This document shows, one piece after another, positions 56,306 through 64,000 of a stretch of 64,000 nucleotides of DNA (position 1 is its first letter; every line of letters starts with the position of its first letter). Source of the stretch: Chlamydiae bacterium Ga0074140 (GTDB taxonomy: Bacteria; Chlamydiota; Chlamydiia; Chlamydiales; Rhabdochlamydiaceae); NCBI GenBank assembly GCA_001464115.1, contig LNES01000006.1, forward strand, positions 372,001 through 436,000, given 5' to 3'. Both the position numbers and the translations under genes were made by a program. The notes below the pieces were generated by a model, which was not told the DNA's origin, searched no databases, and saw only the letters and a list, made by a program, of their open reading frames with translations.

Positions 56306-57127
56306 ATGGCCACATCAACACAAGCAGTTAGTTTAAATCAGCCCCTCCCCATGGAGCCTAAGGACTGGATCACCGAGTGGGCAGGCCCCAGCGGAGCGGA
56401 TGTCATCCGTAATGTTCTTACACAGGCAGGAACGCCACTAGTAACGGACGTAGTCGGCATTGTCGTGCAATATCTCCGCAAGAACGATGTATTCGGCCTT
56501 GAAAAGGTGGAAACTGCCGCAGGAGGAAAAGAGGAGCTGACAAAACTCGTCGGGAAGTACAATCCCGAGAAGCCCCTTCCATTCGAGGCCGACGATTTGA
56601 TGCAAGCTCCTCTTTCGAAATATTTCAATGCAGAGGCTTTAAAAGCTTTCCCGAACATCCAAAAAGTCACTGAGCTTTATTCCTTGTACTGGTGCCCAGC
56701 AGGCATCACAGCCAACAACGCTGAGCAGCTCGCTAAGAACCATGGCACAGGGTTTGCATACTTTTACCCGCCCGTACAACTAGAACATGGCAATTCACCC
56801 ACAGCTGGCGATTGCTGGATTGCATTTCCGAATGACGTCTTCGGACGATACGAAACAGTTCAAGAGCAAGAAGCTCTCATCCCAGCTGGTTTTGAGTTTC
56901 CACATATGCAGGACACAATTTTCTGTGTTTTCATGAAGTACGCATGCACGGGCATGAGAATCCTGTCGGATAATCCGTGGACATATACATGCTGTCAAGA
57001 GCAGACTCAAGGATACAAGTTGGCTGTTGGGGGCTATAGCGCCATCAGCCTCGATCTCCTCTACAGAGACTGTGACAGCGAGATATGCGGCGTTGCTCCC
57101 GTTTGGAGAAAGAAGGAATCCAAATGA
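56306..57127 (+). CDS. Hypothetical protein (paralog of 48987), possibly F-box-like
   Basis: A 273-residue protein of unknown function. Residues about 43-65 (PLVTDVVGIVVQYLRKNDVF) match PLVGLVVQYLKKSDL of the gene at 48987, and PAGITANNAEQLAK matches PQRLTANLMRKYF. The C-terminal 80 residues are Cys-rich. It is inserted between pyrB and pyrI with 108 and 150 bases of gap, so it is likely a separate unit that broke the pyr operon. No signal peptide. Confidence 0.65.
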   Translation: MATSTQAVSLNQPLPMEPKDWITEWAGPSGADVIRNVLTQAGTPLVTDVVGIVVQYLRKNDVFGLEKVETAAGGKEELTKLVGKYNPEKPLPFEADDLMQAPLSKYFNAEALKAFPNIQKVTELYSLYWCPAGITANNAEQLAKNHGTGFAYFYPPVQLEHGNSPTAGDCWIAFPNDVFGRYETVQEQEALIPAGFEFPHMQDTIFCVFMKYACTGMRILSDNPWTYTCCQEQTQGYKLAVGGYSAISLDLLYRDCDSEICGVAPVWRKKESK

Positions 57128-57277
57128 CCCAAAGTGACAGAAGATAGATTTCTTTTCGCCACGCTCTTTTATCGATTTGGTCCTTTCCTATTTGAGTAGC
57201 GGGTTAGCATTAAGAGTTGCGGAGATTTCGGGGAGAGGCCATTTTAGGTAGTGTATGAACCTATCCCAATATTCAGC

Positions 57278-57695
57278 ATGAGTGAAAAGACTCTTTCGGT
57301 TTCTGCGATTCAGGATGGGACGGTAATCGACCATATCACCCAAGGGTCGGCGCTCATCCTCATTCGACCTTTCAAGCCGCTCGATGGGCCACAAAGATAT
57401 CATCAAAATTACAGATCGGTACCTCACAGAAAAAGAGGCAGGTGATGTCGCTGTCTTTGCTCCTCTCGCAACCCTAAGCCTCATCCGCAATTACAAGGTC
57501 GAAAAAAAGATGAAGGCAAAATTGCCTGATGTCGTGAAAGATATTTTGGTCTGCCCTAATCCCTGCTGCATTACGCGCGTTGAACCCGTCGAAACACTCT
57601 TTTTTGTAGAGGAATTCAAGCAAAAGATCTTTTTGCGGTGCGATTTCTGCGAAAAGTTCTTCGAACGCAGCGAGATTCGAGAGTATAAGACGTGA
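57278..57695 (+). pseudogene. pyrI: Aspartate carbamoyltransferase regulatory chain, broken by out-of-frame deletion
   Basis: The N-terminal part from the ATG at 57278 reads SVSAIQDGTVIDHI, the start of PyrI. The C-terminal part, in another frame, reads FDLSSRSMGHKDIIKIT and then the zinc domain (CPNPCC and CDFCEKFF). Between GTVIDHI and MGHKD are 46 bases, where E. coli PyrI has 31 codons. So about 47 bases were lost, changing frame. The zinc half could still be made from the ATG at 57384 but no ribosome site precedes it. It overlaps pyrC as GTGA. Confidence 0.8.
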
Positions 57696-58912
57696 TCGAA
57701 ATAAAAAATGTACAGACGCTTGACGGCGAGATCATAGAAAAGCTGGTTCCCGCAAGGGAGCGGCGCGTGATCGATGCGCGTGGCCTCACTCTTTTTCCTG
57801 GTCTTATCGACCCTCATGTTCACTTTCGCACCCCGGGCCTGGAGCACAAAGAAAATTGGATCTCTGGAGCGCAAGCGGCGATCGCAGGAGGCATTACCAC
57901 CGTTTTTGACATGCCCAACACAATTCCTCCCACAATCACGCGCGAAAGAGTCTTAGAAAAAAAACGGATGATCGATGGACAGCTTGAGCGCGCAGACATC
58001 CCCTTGAACTATGGGCTCTATCTCGGCGCTGATAAGAACCATTTCGCTGAAATCGAACGGTCTAAACAAGAGGTCGTCGGCATCAAGGTCTTCATGGGCT
58101 CCTCAACAGGAGAACTTCTCATGGATGACGAGGAGAGTTTGCATACCGCATTTAGCCTCGCGCAAAAAAACGATCTACTCCTCGCGATCCATGCAGAAGA
58201 TGAGCAGCTCCTGGCAAAACGCAAAGAGCTCTTCAAGGGAGCTACCGATCCTGCAGTTCATTCAAAATTGCGCAGCCGCGAGGTGGCGATTGAGGCGACA
58301 AGACGCGCTCTTGCCCTTGCAAAAACCTACAAGACCCGTCTCTATCTTTTGCATATCGGCACGAAAGAGGAGCTCCAGCTGATCCGCCAGGCAAAGCAGG
58401 AGGGGGTCACCGTCTTTGCAGAAACCACACCGCATCACCTCTTCCTTACCGAAGAGGATTACAAAAAACAGGGCACAAAAGTGCAGATGAATCCACCGAT
58501 CCGCACAAAAGAAGATGTTGAGAGTCTCTGGGATGCGATTCATACGGGGATCATCGACACGATTGGCTCTGACCACGCTCCGCATACTCTTGAGGAGAAG
58601 AGCAAACCCTATGGCCAGGCTCCCTCTGGAATTCCAGGAGTGGAAACGACACTTCCTCTTCTCCTCAACGCTCATCATCAAAAACGAATTTCACTGGCAG
58701 AGATCGTAAAGCTGATGCGAGGAAATATTTTGAAAATTTTTCTCGTGGAACCTAACGAGGATTTTGTTCTTGTCGATTTGAACAAGAGCAAAAGAGTCGA
58801 TGAGAAAAAACTGAAAACACGATGCGGCTGGTCTCCCTACGCAGGATGGGAGCTCACAGGCTGGCCCGTCTACACAATTGTGCAAGGGAGAGCGTATGAC
58901 CTCCAAAAATAG
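57692..58912 (+). CDS. pyrC: Dihydroorotase
   Basis: A 406-residue dihydroorotase of the longer (class I) type. DPHVHFR gives the metal His pair, the carbamylated Lys is in KVFMGSSTGELL, then LLAIHAEDE, TTPHHLF and GSDHAPH. It closes carbamoyl aspartate to dihydroorotate. The GTG at 57692 overlaps the pyrI stop. The end overlaps pyrD by 17 bases. Confidence 0.93.
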   Translation: MIEIKNVQTLDGEIIEKLVPARERRVIDARGLTLFPGLIDPHVHFRTPGLEHKENWISGAQAAIAGGITTVFDMPNTIPPTITRERVLEKKRMIDGQLERADIPLNYGLYLGADKNHFAEIERSKQEVVGIKVFMGSSTGELLMDDEESLHTAFSLAQKNDLLLAIHAEDEQLLAKRKELFKGATDPAVHSKLRSREVAIEATRRALALAKTYKTRLYLLHIGTKEELQLIRQAKQEGVTVFAETTPHHLFLTEEDYKKQGTKVQMNPPIRTKEDVESLWDAIHTGIIDTIGSDHAPHTLEEKSKPYGQAPSGIPGVETTLPLLLNAHHQKRISLAEIVKLMRGNILKIFLVEPNEDFVLVDLNKSKRVDEKKLKTRCGWSPYAGWELTGWPVYTIVQGRAYDLQK

Positions 58913-59995
58913 TCTTCCTCGCTGGTATCCCGATCATCCACCTCTCTACGATATCGAGAAGACCTATCTCGAGAATGCCACGCATGGCCCCTTCTTTTCT
59001 GGAGAAATCCCGGAACGGATCTTCCCTCCGAAAGAAAAGTGGATCGATTTTTTGGGATTCAAGATCGCTTCACCTCTAGGCGTGCCCGCAGGCCCTCTTC
59101 TCACGGCTAACTGGATCAAGCTAGCAGCGGCTCTTGGATTTGATGTTGTAACTTACAAAACCATCCGCAGCCAAAAACATCCCGCACACCCACTTCCCAA
59201 TATGATCTACGTCAATACGCATGGAGATGTGAATGCTCAGCTCGCAGACCGTGCCGATCATCCTCCAAAAAATATCGAGGAGCTTGCGGTTACAAACTCT
59301 TTTGGTATGCCCTCGATGTCCCCTGAGTTTTTAATGGAGGACATCGCCCGCGCAAATAGTTTTTTAAAGCCTGGACAGGTGATGATCGTTTCCGTTGTGG
59401 GAACACCCAGACCAAATGAGAGCTTTCAGGATGATTTTGTCGAGGCAGCGCTTCTCGCAAAAGATGCAGGAGCCAAGATTATCGAAGCCAACTTCTCTTG
59501 TCCCAACGTTGCAAAAAAGAGGGGTGCCTCTACATGTCCGCTCAAACGGTTCTCGAAATCGGTAGCGCTCTCGTGAAAGCGATCCATCCCCTTCCTCTTA
59601 TTTTGAAAATGGGGATTTTTGCATCTCCTGAATCCATGCGCGATGTGTTGATTGCCGCTGCGCGGGCAGGAGCAAAAGGAGTGTGCGGGATTAACACCGT
59701 CAGCATGAGCGTAAAAGATAAGAGTGGGGAGTCTGCTCTCGGGCCCGCGCGCCTGACGAGCGGTATTTGCGGCGGACCCATCCGCAATGTCGCACTAAAA
59801 TTTCTCATGGATGCAAGCAAGATCATCAAAAAAGAGAAACTCGATCTCACTCTCCTCGGTTGCGGTGGCATCACCAAAGAGGAGCACTTTGATCTTTTCT
59901 TAGATGCGGGCGCGGATATCGCCATGACAGCCACAGGCATGATGTGGGACCCTTATCTTGCTCTTCGTTATCATAAAAGGAGACAAACAACGTGA
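58896..59995 (+). CDS. pyrD: Dihydroorotate dehydrogenase, in two frames joined by -1 shift
   Basis: The gene is split. The first frame (start 58896, GGGAG upstream) gives the N-terminal 207 residues with NSFGMPSM and EANFSCPNV, then runs to a stop at 59576. The rest, KEGCLYMSAQTVLEIG through GCGGITKEEH and TGMMWDPYLALRY, is in the -1 frame and ends at 59995. Together they make one class-1-like enzyme of about 366 residues. The frames meet at GC-A-AAA-AAG (59513-59519), the classic -1 slip heptamer in the right phase. Either programmed or compensated frameshifting, a recent deletion, or an error in the sequence. Confidence 0.85.
59513..59519 (+). promoter_or_regulatory. Putative -1 ribosomal frameshift heptamer in pyrD
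   Basis: A AAA AAG occurs with the zero frame reading GCA AAA AAG, as in E. coli dnaX. Slipping by -1 gives AAA AAA GAG GGG TGC, exactly the dihydroorotate dehydrogenase frame. A small hairpin (AGAGG / CCTCT, 59520-59533 region) follows without the usual 5-9-base spacer, and no internal Shine-Dalgarno is seen upstream, so stimulators are weak. Confidence 0.5.
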
Positions 59996-60573
59996 ATTCC
60001 CAAGACCTTGCAGTTGAACTTTTCGAAATTCAGGCCATTAAGTTTGGCTCCTTCACGCTGAAGAGCGGCCTACACTCCCCCATCTATCTCGATCTTCGCC
60101 TGATCATCTCCTATCCCGGCCTTTTGACGCGGATCGCAGAAATGATGTGGGAAAAGGCTTCTTCTCTCGATTTTGATCTCGTCTGCGGAGTTCCCTACAC
60201 TGCGCTTCCGCTTGCTACCTGCTTTTCCACCGCGCATGAGATCCCCATGATTCTTCGACGCAAAGAGACAAAAGATTACGGCACAAAAAAACGTGTCGAG
60301 GGGGTCTACCAAAAGGGAGAGAGCTGCCTCATCCTCGAAGATGTGATGACAACGGGCAGTAGCATTTTAGAAACCATGACCTCTCTTCGTGAAGAAGGTC
60401 TCATCGTCCGAGACGCGATCGTTGTTGTCGATCGTCAACAAGGTGGGAAAGAGAAACTGAATACGCAAGGAATTCACGCCCATGCGCTTACCACCCTTTC
60501 AGAAGTGGCTACCTCTCTCTACGACGCCGGCAAAATCGACAAAAATGTTCTTGCAACGATGAATGTGGGGTAA
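59992..60573 (+). CDS. pyrE: Orotate phosphoribosyltransferase, UMP-synthase-like
   Basis: A 193-residue enzyme converting orotate and PRPP to OMP. The PRPP loop is LEDVMTTGSS. FEIQAIKFGSFTLKSGLHSP, GVPYTALPLATC and RRKETKDYGTKKRVEG are closer, from memory, to the N-terminal half of animal UMP synthase than to typical bacterial PyrE. The GTG at 59992 overlaps the pyrD stop and has AAAGGAG upstream. Confidence 0.93.
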   Translation: MNSQDLAVELFEIQAIKFGSFTLKSGLHSPIYLDLRLIISYPGLLTRIAEMMWEKASSLDFDLVCGVPYTALPLATCFSTAHEIPMILRRKETKDYGTKKRVEGVYQKGESCLILEDVMTTGSSILETMTSLREEGLIVRDAIVVVDRQQGGKEKLNTQGIHAHALTTLSEVATSLYDAGKIDKNVLATMNVG

Positions 60574-60623
60574 AAAAATTTTAAAAAACCAGATCTTACC
60601 CGCTTATGGTAACATAACCTCCT

Positions 60624-61388
60624 ATGAGCCTAACGTATAAAGAACGCGCAAATCTCTCGAATAACCCAACAGGAAAGCGTCTCCTGTCTCTCATGCAAGA
60701 GAAGGAGAGCAATCTTGCCGCATCGGCAGATTTTACCCGAGCGGAAGAGCTGCTCACTTTTGCGGAAAAGGTGGGTCCCGAGATCTGTCTTCTCAAGACC
60801 CATATCGACATCCTCGAAGATTTTTCTCCACTTGTGACTACACAACTAAAGCAGATTGCGGATAAGGGAAAATTTCTGCTTTTTGAAGATCGCAAGTTCG
60901 CCGATATTGGGAAAACGGTTCTCGACCAGTACCGTGGAGGAATTTACCGGATCGCGGAGTGGGCCGACATCACCAACGCGCATATCATTCCAGGACCTGG
61001 AATCATCGAGGGACTGCGTGAAGTTGGGCTGCCTCGAAAACGCGGACTTTTGCTTCTGGCTGAGATGAGCTCTGAAGGAACACTTGCGCAAGGCTCCTAC
61101 ACGCAAAAAGCCGTTGATATGGCCACAAAATATGCAGATTTTGTGATCGGTTTCATCTGCTTGCGAAAATTATCGGATGATCCCCGCTTCATCCACATGA
61201 CCCCCGGCGTCCAAATCGGAGCCGAGCAGGATGCCCTCGGCCAGAGATACCGCACGCCGGAAAACGTCATCGCGGCAGGTAGCGATCTGATCATCGTCGG
61301 GCGCGGTATCACGGCAGCAAAAGATCCTCTTGCTGAAGCTCAAAAATATAAAAGCGCTGGATGGAGGGCATATGCCAAACGTCCCTGA
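60624..61388 (+). CDS. pyrF: OMP decarboxylase, eukaryotic UMP-synthase/URA3-like
   Basis: A 254-residue decarboxylase making [31 protein letters not shown] (catalytic Lys/Asp set), [23 protein letters not shown] and IIVGRGI are characteristic of the eukaryote-type group (UMPS C-terminal half, URA3). The N-terminus [20 protein letters not shown] also fits the UMPS linker. A 50-base gap separates it from pyrE. The end overlaps the glycosyltransferase by 17 bases. Confidence 0.93.
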   Translation: MSLTYKERANLSNNPTGKRLLSLMQEKESNLAASADFTRAEELLTFAEKVGPEICLLKTHIDILEDFSPLVTTQLKQIADKGKFLLFEDRKFADIGKTVLDQYRGGIYRIAEWADITNAHIIPGPGIIEGLREVGLPRKRGLLLLAEMSSEGTLAQGSYTQKAVDMATKYADFVIGFICLRKLSDDPRFIHMTPGVQIGAEQDALGQRYRTPENVIAAGSDLIIVGRGITAAKDPLAEAQKYKSAGWRAYAKRP

Positions 61389-62358
61389 GCCGCTTATCTT
61401 TATTGTTATTCTCAATTGGAATGGAAAGAAGGATACGCTCGAGTGTCTTGCCTCGGTCTCGATGATCGACTACGCTCGATTTGAAGTGATCGTTGTCGAC
61501 AACGGCTCAACCGACGACTCGGCGCGTGTTATTCGCGCACAGTTCCCGCATATCTCTCTCATTGAAACAGGAAAAAATCTCGGATTTGCGGAAGGGAACA
61601 ATGTTGGCATTCGCTATGGCCTCGAGAAGGGTGCCGATGCGATTCTCCTCCTGAATAATGACACAGTAGTAGATCCCTATCTTCTAAAGGGCTTTACAAA
61701 AGAGCTCTCTGCACAACCCGGAGCTGCCATCTTTGGTGCTACGATCTACCTCTACGGAGAGCGCGATAGATTGGACCACTTCGGAGGAAACTGGAACAGA
61801 AAAAAAGCCGCCTTCGATTTTGTGGGTCATCGCGAAAAGCGAAATGAAAAAAACTCTCTTGCGATCGATTATGTCTGTGGCGCTGCGATTCTCTTGCGGC
61901 GGGAGGTTTTTGAGCAGGTAGGTCTTCTGGAATCCCGCTATTTTCTCATCTGGGAAGAAGCCGATCTCTGTTTTCGTGCAAAACATGCCGGTTTCTTGTC
62001 TGTGACCTGCCCAGAAGCCATCCTTTTTCACAAGGTCTCCGCCTCCTTCACAGGTAAAAAGCCGCACACAACTTACTACTGGTGGAGAAATCGCCTCCTC
62101 TGGGTCGAGAGAAATTGCTCATTTTTAGAAAAAATCGACGTCGGGGTTCGAGTTCTCCTGCCAGAAATTTTTCACCTTCTCAAACTTCGCCTCCTAAAAA
62201 CTCTCCAACTCCCTTTCACATACTCTCCTGAAAAGCGTCTTGAAAAAAGGGGCAAACTGCTTCAATACCGCGCGGCTCTTTGTGGTGTAAAAGATTATCT
62301 TTTAAGGCGCTTTGGGGAGGGGCCAGCCTGGCTCACAACAAGAAATGCTGATCGATGA
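61372..62358 (+). CDS. Family 2 glycosyltransferase
   Basis: A 328-residue GT-A glycosyltransferase of the rhamnosyltransferase-like type. [34 protein letters not shown] (metal-binding DxD-like) and [16 protein letters not shown] are visible. It probably adds a sugar to a surface glycan. Start 61372 has GGAGGG upstream. It is co-translated with pyrF by overlap though not functionally related. Confidence 0.85.
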   Translation: MPNVPEPLIFIVILNWNGKKDTLECLASVSMIDYARFEVIVVDNGSTDDSARVIRAQFPHISLIETGKNLGFAEGNNVGIRYGLEKGADAILLLNNDTVVDPYLLKGFTKELSAQPGAAIFGATIYLYGERDRLDHFGGNWNRKKAAFDFVGHREKRNEKNSLAIDYVCGAAILLRREVFEQVGLLESRYFLIWEEADLCFRAKHAGFLSVTCPEAILFHKVSASFTGKKPHTTYYWWRNRLLWVERNCSFLEKIDVGVRVLLPEIFHLLKLRLLKTLQLPFTYSPEKRLEKRGKLLQYRAALCGVKDYLLRRFGEGPAWLTTRNADR

Positions 62359-62417
62359 ACTAAAAAATCAAGAAAGATCTGTAGAGTAAGTTTAAGAGGT
62401 TAAGGGACTTTTCCCTC

Positions 62418-62450
62418 TTTCGTGCCCGCGCGCGTGCCCGTGCCCGATCC
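62418..62450 (+). repeat. GTGCCCG-rich short dispersed repeat, copy C
   Basis: TTTCGTGCCCGCGCGCGTG then GTGCCCGATCC, followed by TTCTTCTTTTTT. Just upstream, AGGGA / TCCCT at about 62404-62417 forms a small hairpin that may end the pyr cluster transcript. The gap 62359-62508 has no gene. Confidence 0.55.
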
Positions 62451-62470
62451 TTCTTCTTTTTTACTTGCTC

Positions 62471-62499
62471 TTGGCTTAATCATAGGTCAGTGCTATAAC
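62471..62499 (+). promoter_or_regulatory. Possible promoter of the T3SS operon
   Basis: TTGGCT (62471-62476) and TATAAC (62494-62499) are 17 bases apart, but the -10 ends only 9 bases from the sctJ ATG, which would leave almost no leader. Weak support. Confidence 0.25.
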
Positions 62500-62508
62500 T
62501 AGGGTACT

Positions 62509-63429
62509 ATGCGATTTCGTGTACAAACACTCTTTTTAGCCCTTCTCCTTCTGGTCGCCTGTGAAACCAACATGGTGATCGTCAATGACGTAGAAGAGAG
62601 AGAAGCCAATGAAATCGTGGTCTTCTTGGCGAGCAAAAATGTCCATGCAGACAAGATTCCCTCACCGACAGCAGGCCCTGCGGCCGGCGGCGCAGCTGCA
62701 AGTCTCTGGAGCATTGCCGTTCCTCCTTCTCAAACCACCGAAGCGATGGCTCTTTTAAACCAAAATGGTCTCCCAAGACGCAAAGGCGTGAATTTGCTCG
62801 ATCTTTTCGCCAAAGCGGGTCTCATGTCCTCAGAAAAAGAGGAAACGATTCGCTACCAGGCAGGATTAGCTGAACAGATCGCCAACACAATCCGCAAAAT
62901 CGATGGTGTCATCGATGCCGATGTTCAGCTCTCTTTTCCTGCCACGGATACAAGCTCATTTGTACCGGGCGGCGCAGCTCCAACCAAAAAGGTAACCGCA
63001 TCTGTCTACGTAAAGCATCAAGGAGTCCTAGACGACCCAAACAGCCATCTCGTTACGAAGATCAAGCGCCTCGTAGCGGGCAGCGTCAGCGGACTCGACG
63101 TCAACGATGTCACTATTATCTCAGACCGTTCGCGCTTTGCCGACATTACGCTAATGCCACAACCCGAAGCTCTCTCAGCTAAGCCCAAAGAGTATGTAAG
63201 CATCTGGTCGATTGTAATGAGCAAAACCTCTGCCGCGCGCTTCAAAACTCTCTTCTTTATTCTAACCTTCCTTGCAATTGCACTTGCCGCAGGATTTGGA
63301 TGGTTGATCTGGAAATTTTACCCCGTCTTGAAACGTGGTCGCGGTCTAAAAGAGCTCCTTCATCCGATTCCCGTTGAGACGCAAAAGAAGGGCCCTGAAA
63401 AAGAGAAGAAGCCTCCTAAAGAGGTCTGA
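62509..63429 (+). CDS. sctJ: Type III secretion inner ring lipoprotein SctJ (YscJ/CdsJ)
   Basis: A 306-residue lipoprotein forming the inner-membrane ring of the injectisome. The signal LFLALLLLVAC ends in a lipobox Cys at 18. Ring domain 1 (EREANEIVVFLASKNV) and domain 2 (RYQAGLAEQIANTIRKIDGVIDADVQLSFP, in parts) match the family, and a C-terminal transmembrane helix (about residues 246-270) is followed by a charged tail. An insertion of Gly/Ala near residue 60 (AGPAAGGAAASL) is present. Overlaps the next gene as TGATG. Confidence 0.93.
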   Translation: MRFRVQTLFLALLLLVACETNMVIVNDVEEREANEIVVFLASKNVHADKIPSPTAGPAAGGAAASLWSIAVPPSQTTEAMALLNQNGLPRRKGVNLLDLFAKAGLMSSEKEETIRYQAGLAEQIANTIRKIDGVIDADVQLSFPATDTSSFVPGGAAPTKKVTASVYVKHQGVLDDPNSHLVTKIKRLVAGSVSGLDVNDVTIISDRSRFADITLMPQPEALSAKPKEYVSIWSIVMSKTSAARFKTLFFILTFLAIALAAGFGWLIWKFYPVLKRGRGLKELLHPIPVETQKKGPEKEKKPPKEV

Positions 63430-64000
63430 TGAATGCTGCTGCATTAACCGTTTGCAAGGCCTTCTTACAAAAAACTCCTCAAGAGAAAAGAGCGCGTCTT
63501 TTTCACTTCTTATCGGTCGATGACCAGAACGAAATGCAAGAACTTGCGGATGCATTTCTTGGTGATCCCACTCGAGGTTTTGTTGAGAATGAAAAACTTT
63601 TAGACACTATCCACTACTCGTGGCTCGCGCCGGAATTTAGAGCTTTTGCTGAGAATGAAGCGAAGCTCTTTCTCTCAGCTCTCTCTTCGGAACAAGTCAA
63701 GGGGATCAAAAAGCAGCTTCTTCTCTCGAATACTCTCCCTGCAATCAATCCTATTGCGCTCCCTTTCTTGCAGAGAACCTTATGGAAAAAAATCTCTAGC
63801 GAAGATCTCCTTCCTCTCGAGTGTTTGCCAGACTCGCCTTTGAACCGGCTTTTGGAGCTTCGATCCAGTGAACTTCTGCACCTGATCGATTTTCTGGGAC
63901 TACACGATCTTGCTGCACAGGTCAAACAGATCATCGATACAGCAAGACTAAAACAGGTCTATGCCGCTCTCTCCTCTTCTGAGCTTGCGTTTATAAAAAC
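63429..64000 (+). CDS. T3SS operon protein after sctJ (CT560 position), 3' end outside window
   Basis: An open frame from the ATG at 63429 runs to the right edge, about 190 residues without stop: MNAAALTVCKAFLQKTPQEK at the start, later RSSELLHLIDFLGLHDLAAQ. It is helical and Leu-rich, resembling in texture FliG/SctK-like cytosolic parts. In Chlamydia the gene between sctJ (CT559) and sctL (CT561) is CT560, so this is its positional equivalent. It overlaps sctJ by one base. Specific function not readable. Confidence 0.7.
   Translation, partial: MNAAALTVCKAFLQKTPQEKRARLFHFLSVDDQNEMQELADAFLGDPTRGFVENEKLLDTIHYSWLAPEFRAFAENEAKLFLSALSSEQVKGIKKQLLLSNTLPAINPIALPFLQRTLWKKISSEDLLPLECLPDSPLNRLLELRSSELLHLIDFLGLHDLAAQVKQIIDTARLKQVYAALSSSELAFIK

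Noticed and set aside
59498..59995. Second half of pyrD as a separate gene
   Set aside because: Its start lies inside the conserved SCPNV region, there is no ribosome site, and the protein would lack half of the barrel.

Overview
The window is chromosomal DNA from a member of the Chlamydiae, most likely an environmental (Parachlamydiales-like) lineage rather than the pathogenic Chlamydiaceae. The reasoning is gene order. Blocks here match, from memory, the Chlamydia trachomatis order: tsp / rpsL-rpsG-fusA-rpsJ (CT441-CT436); nifU-nifS-gpmA-rsuA-type pseudouridine synthase, and rodA/birA nearby (CT720-CT726); the PhoU-like plus PiT pair (CT691-692); hemH divergent from a glutamine-binding-type lipoprotein (CT485-486); and a type III secretion sctJ followed by a CT560-position gene. 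Unlike C. trachomatis, the window also carries a de novo pyrimidine pathway, phosphoketolase and two proton-ATPase-type pumps, an AbiE toxin-antitoxin pair, and many lineage-specific repeats and paralogs.

Layout. 1-7.2 kb is accessory: a cut vWA protein, a tandem pair of small paralogs, a Fur/Zur-like regulator divergent from a His/Cys-rich membrane protein across a palindromic operator, alpha/beta-hydrolase genes and their wreckage, a stand-alone trypsin-like protease, and an AbiEi/AbiEii pair whose toxin carries ankyrin-like repeats. 7.2-7.9 kb is a hairpin-rich stretch downstream of tRNA-Phe with an inserted 161-bp palindromic element. 7.9-18.2 kb is mainly housekeeping (protease Tsp, ribosomal proteins, EF-G, RodA, BirA). 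18.8-22.7 kb is a tandem array of three related unknown proteins. 22.7-32.1 kb holds nifU/nifS/gpmA, a pseudouridine synthase, a membrane transporter, phosphate uptake, hemH and an amino-acid-binding lipoprotein. 32.1-45.2 kb is energy metabolism: glycogen phosphorylase, soluble transhydrogenase, then phosphoketolase-acetate kinase-proton ATPase with a second proton-ATPase-like gene divergent. 45.2-49 kb is a redox/methionine-sulfoxide repair cluster with membrane-lipid functions. 50-61.4 kb is the pyrimidine cluster (carAB, pyrB, broken pyrI, pyrC, frameshifted pyrD, pyrE, pyrF) interleaved with two glycosyltransferases and one unknown. The last 1.5 kb starts a type III secretion operon.

How the genes work together. 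The pyr genes would take glutamine and bicarbonate to UMP, with dihydroorotate dehydrogenase depending on a -1 frameshift or slippage at an A AAA AAG heptamer, and with pyrE and pyrF resembling the two halves of eukaryotic UMP synthase. Phosphoketolase plus acetate kinase would give ATP and acetate from pentose phosphates, and the adjacent P-type ATPases could handle protons. Secreted MsrA and MsrB sit beside a thiol-type flavoprotein reductase and a TVP38-family membrane protein.

Repeats stand out. Three copies of a roughly 520-540-bp palindromic element (one reduced to about one arm) lie at 18.2, 27.8 and 34.8 kb, and a short GTGCCCG-rich repeat occurs in three other gaps. No CRISPR array, prophage, or intact insertion sequence was seen.
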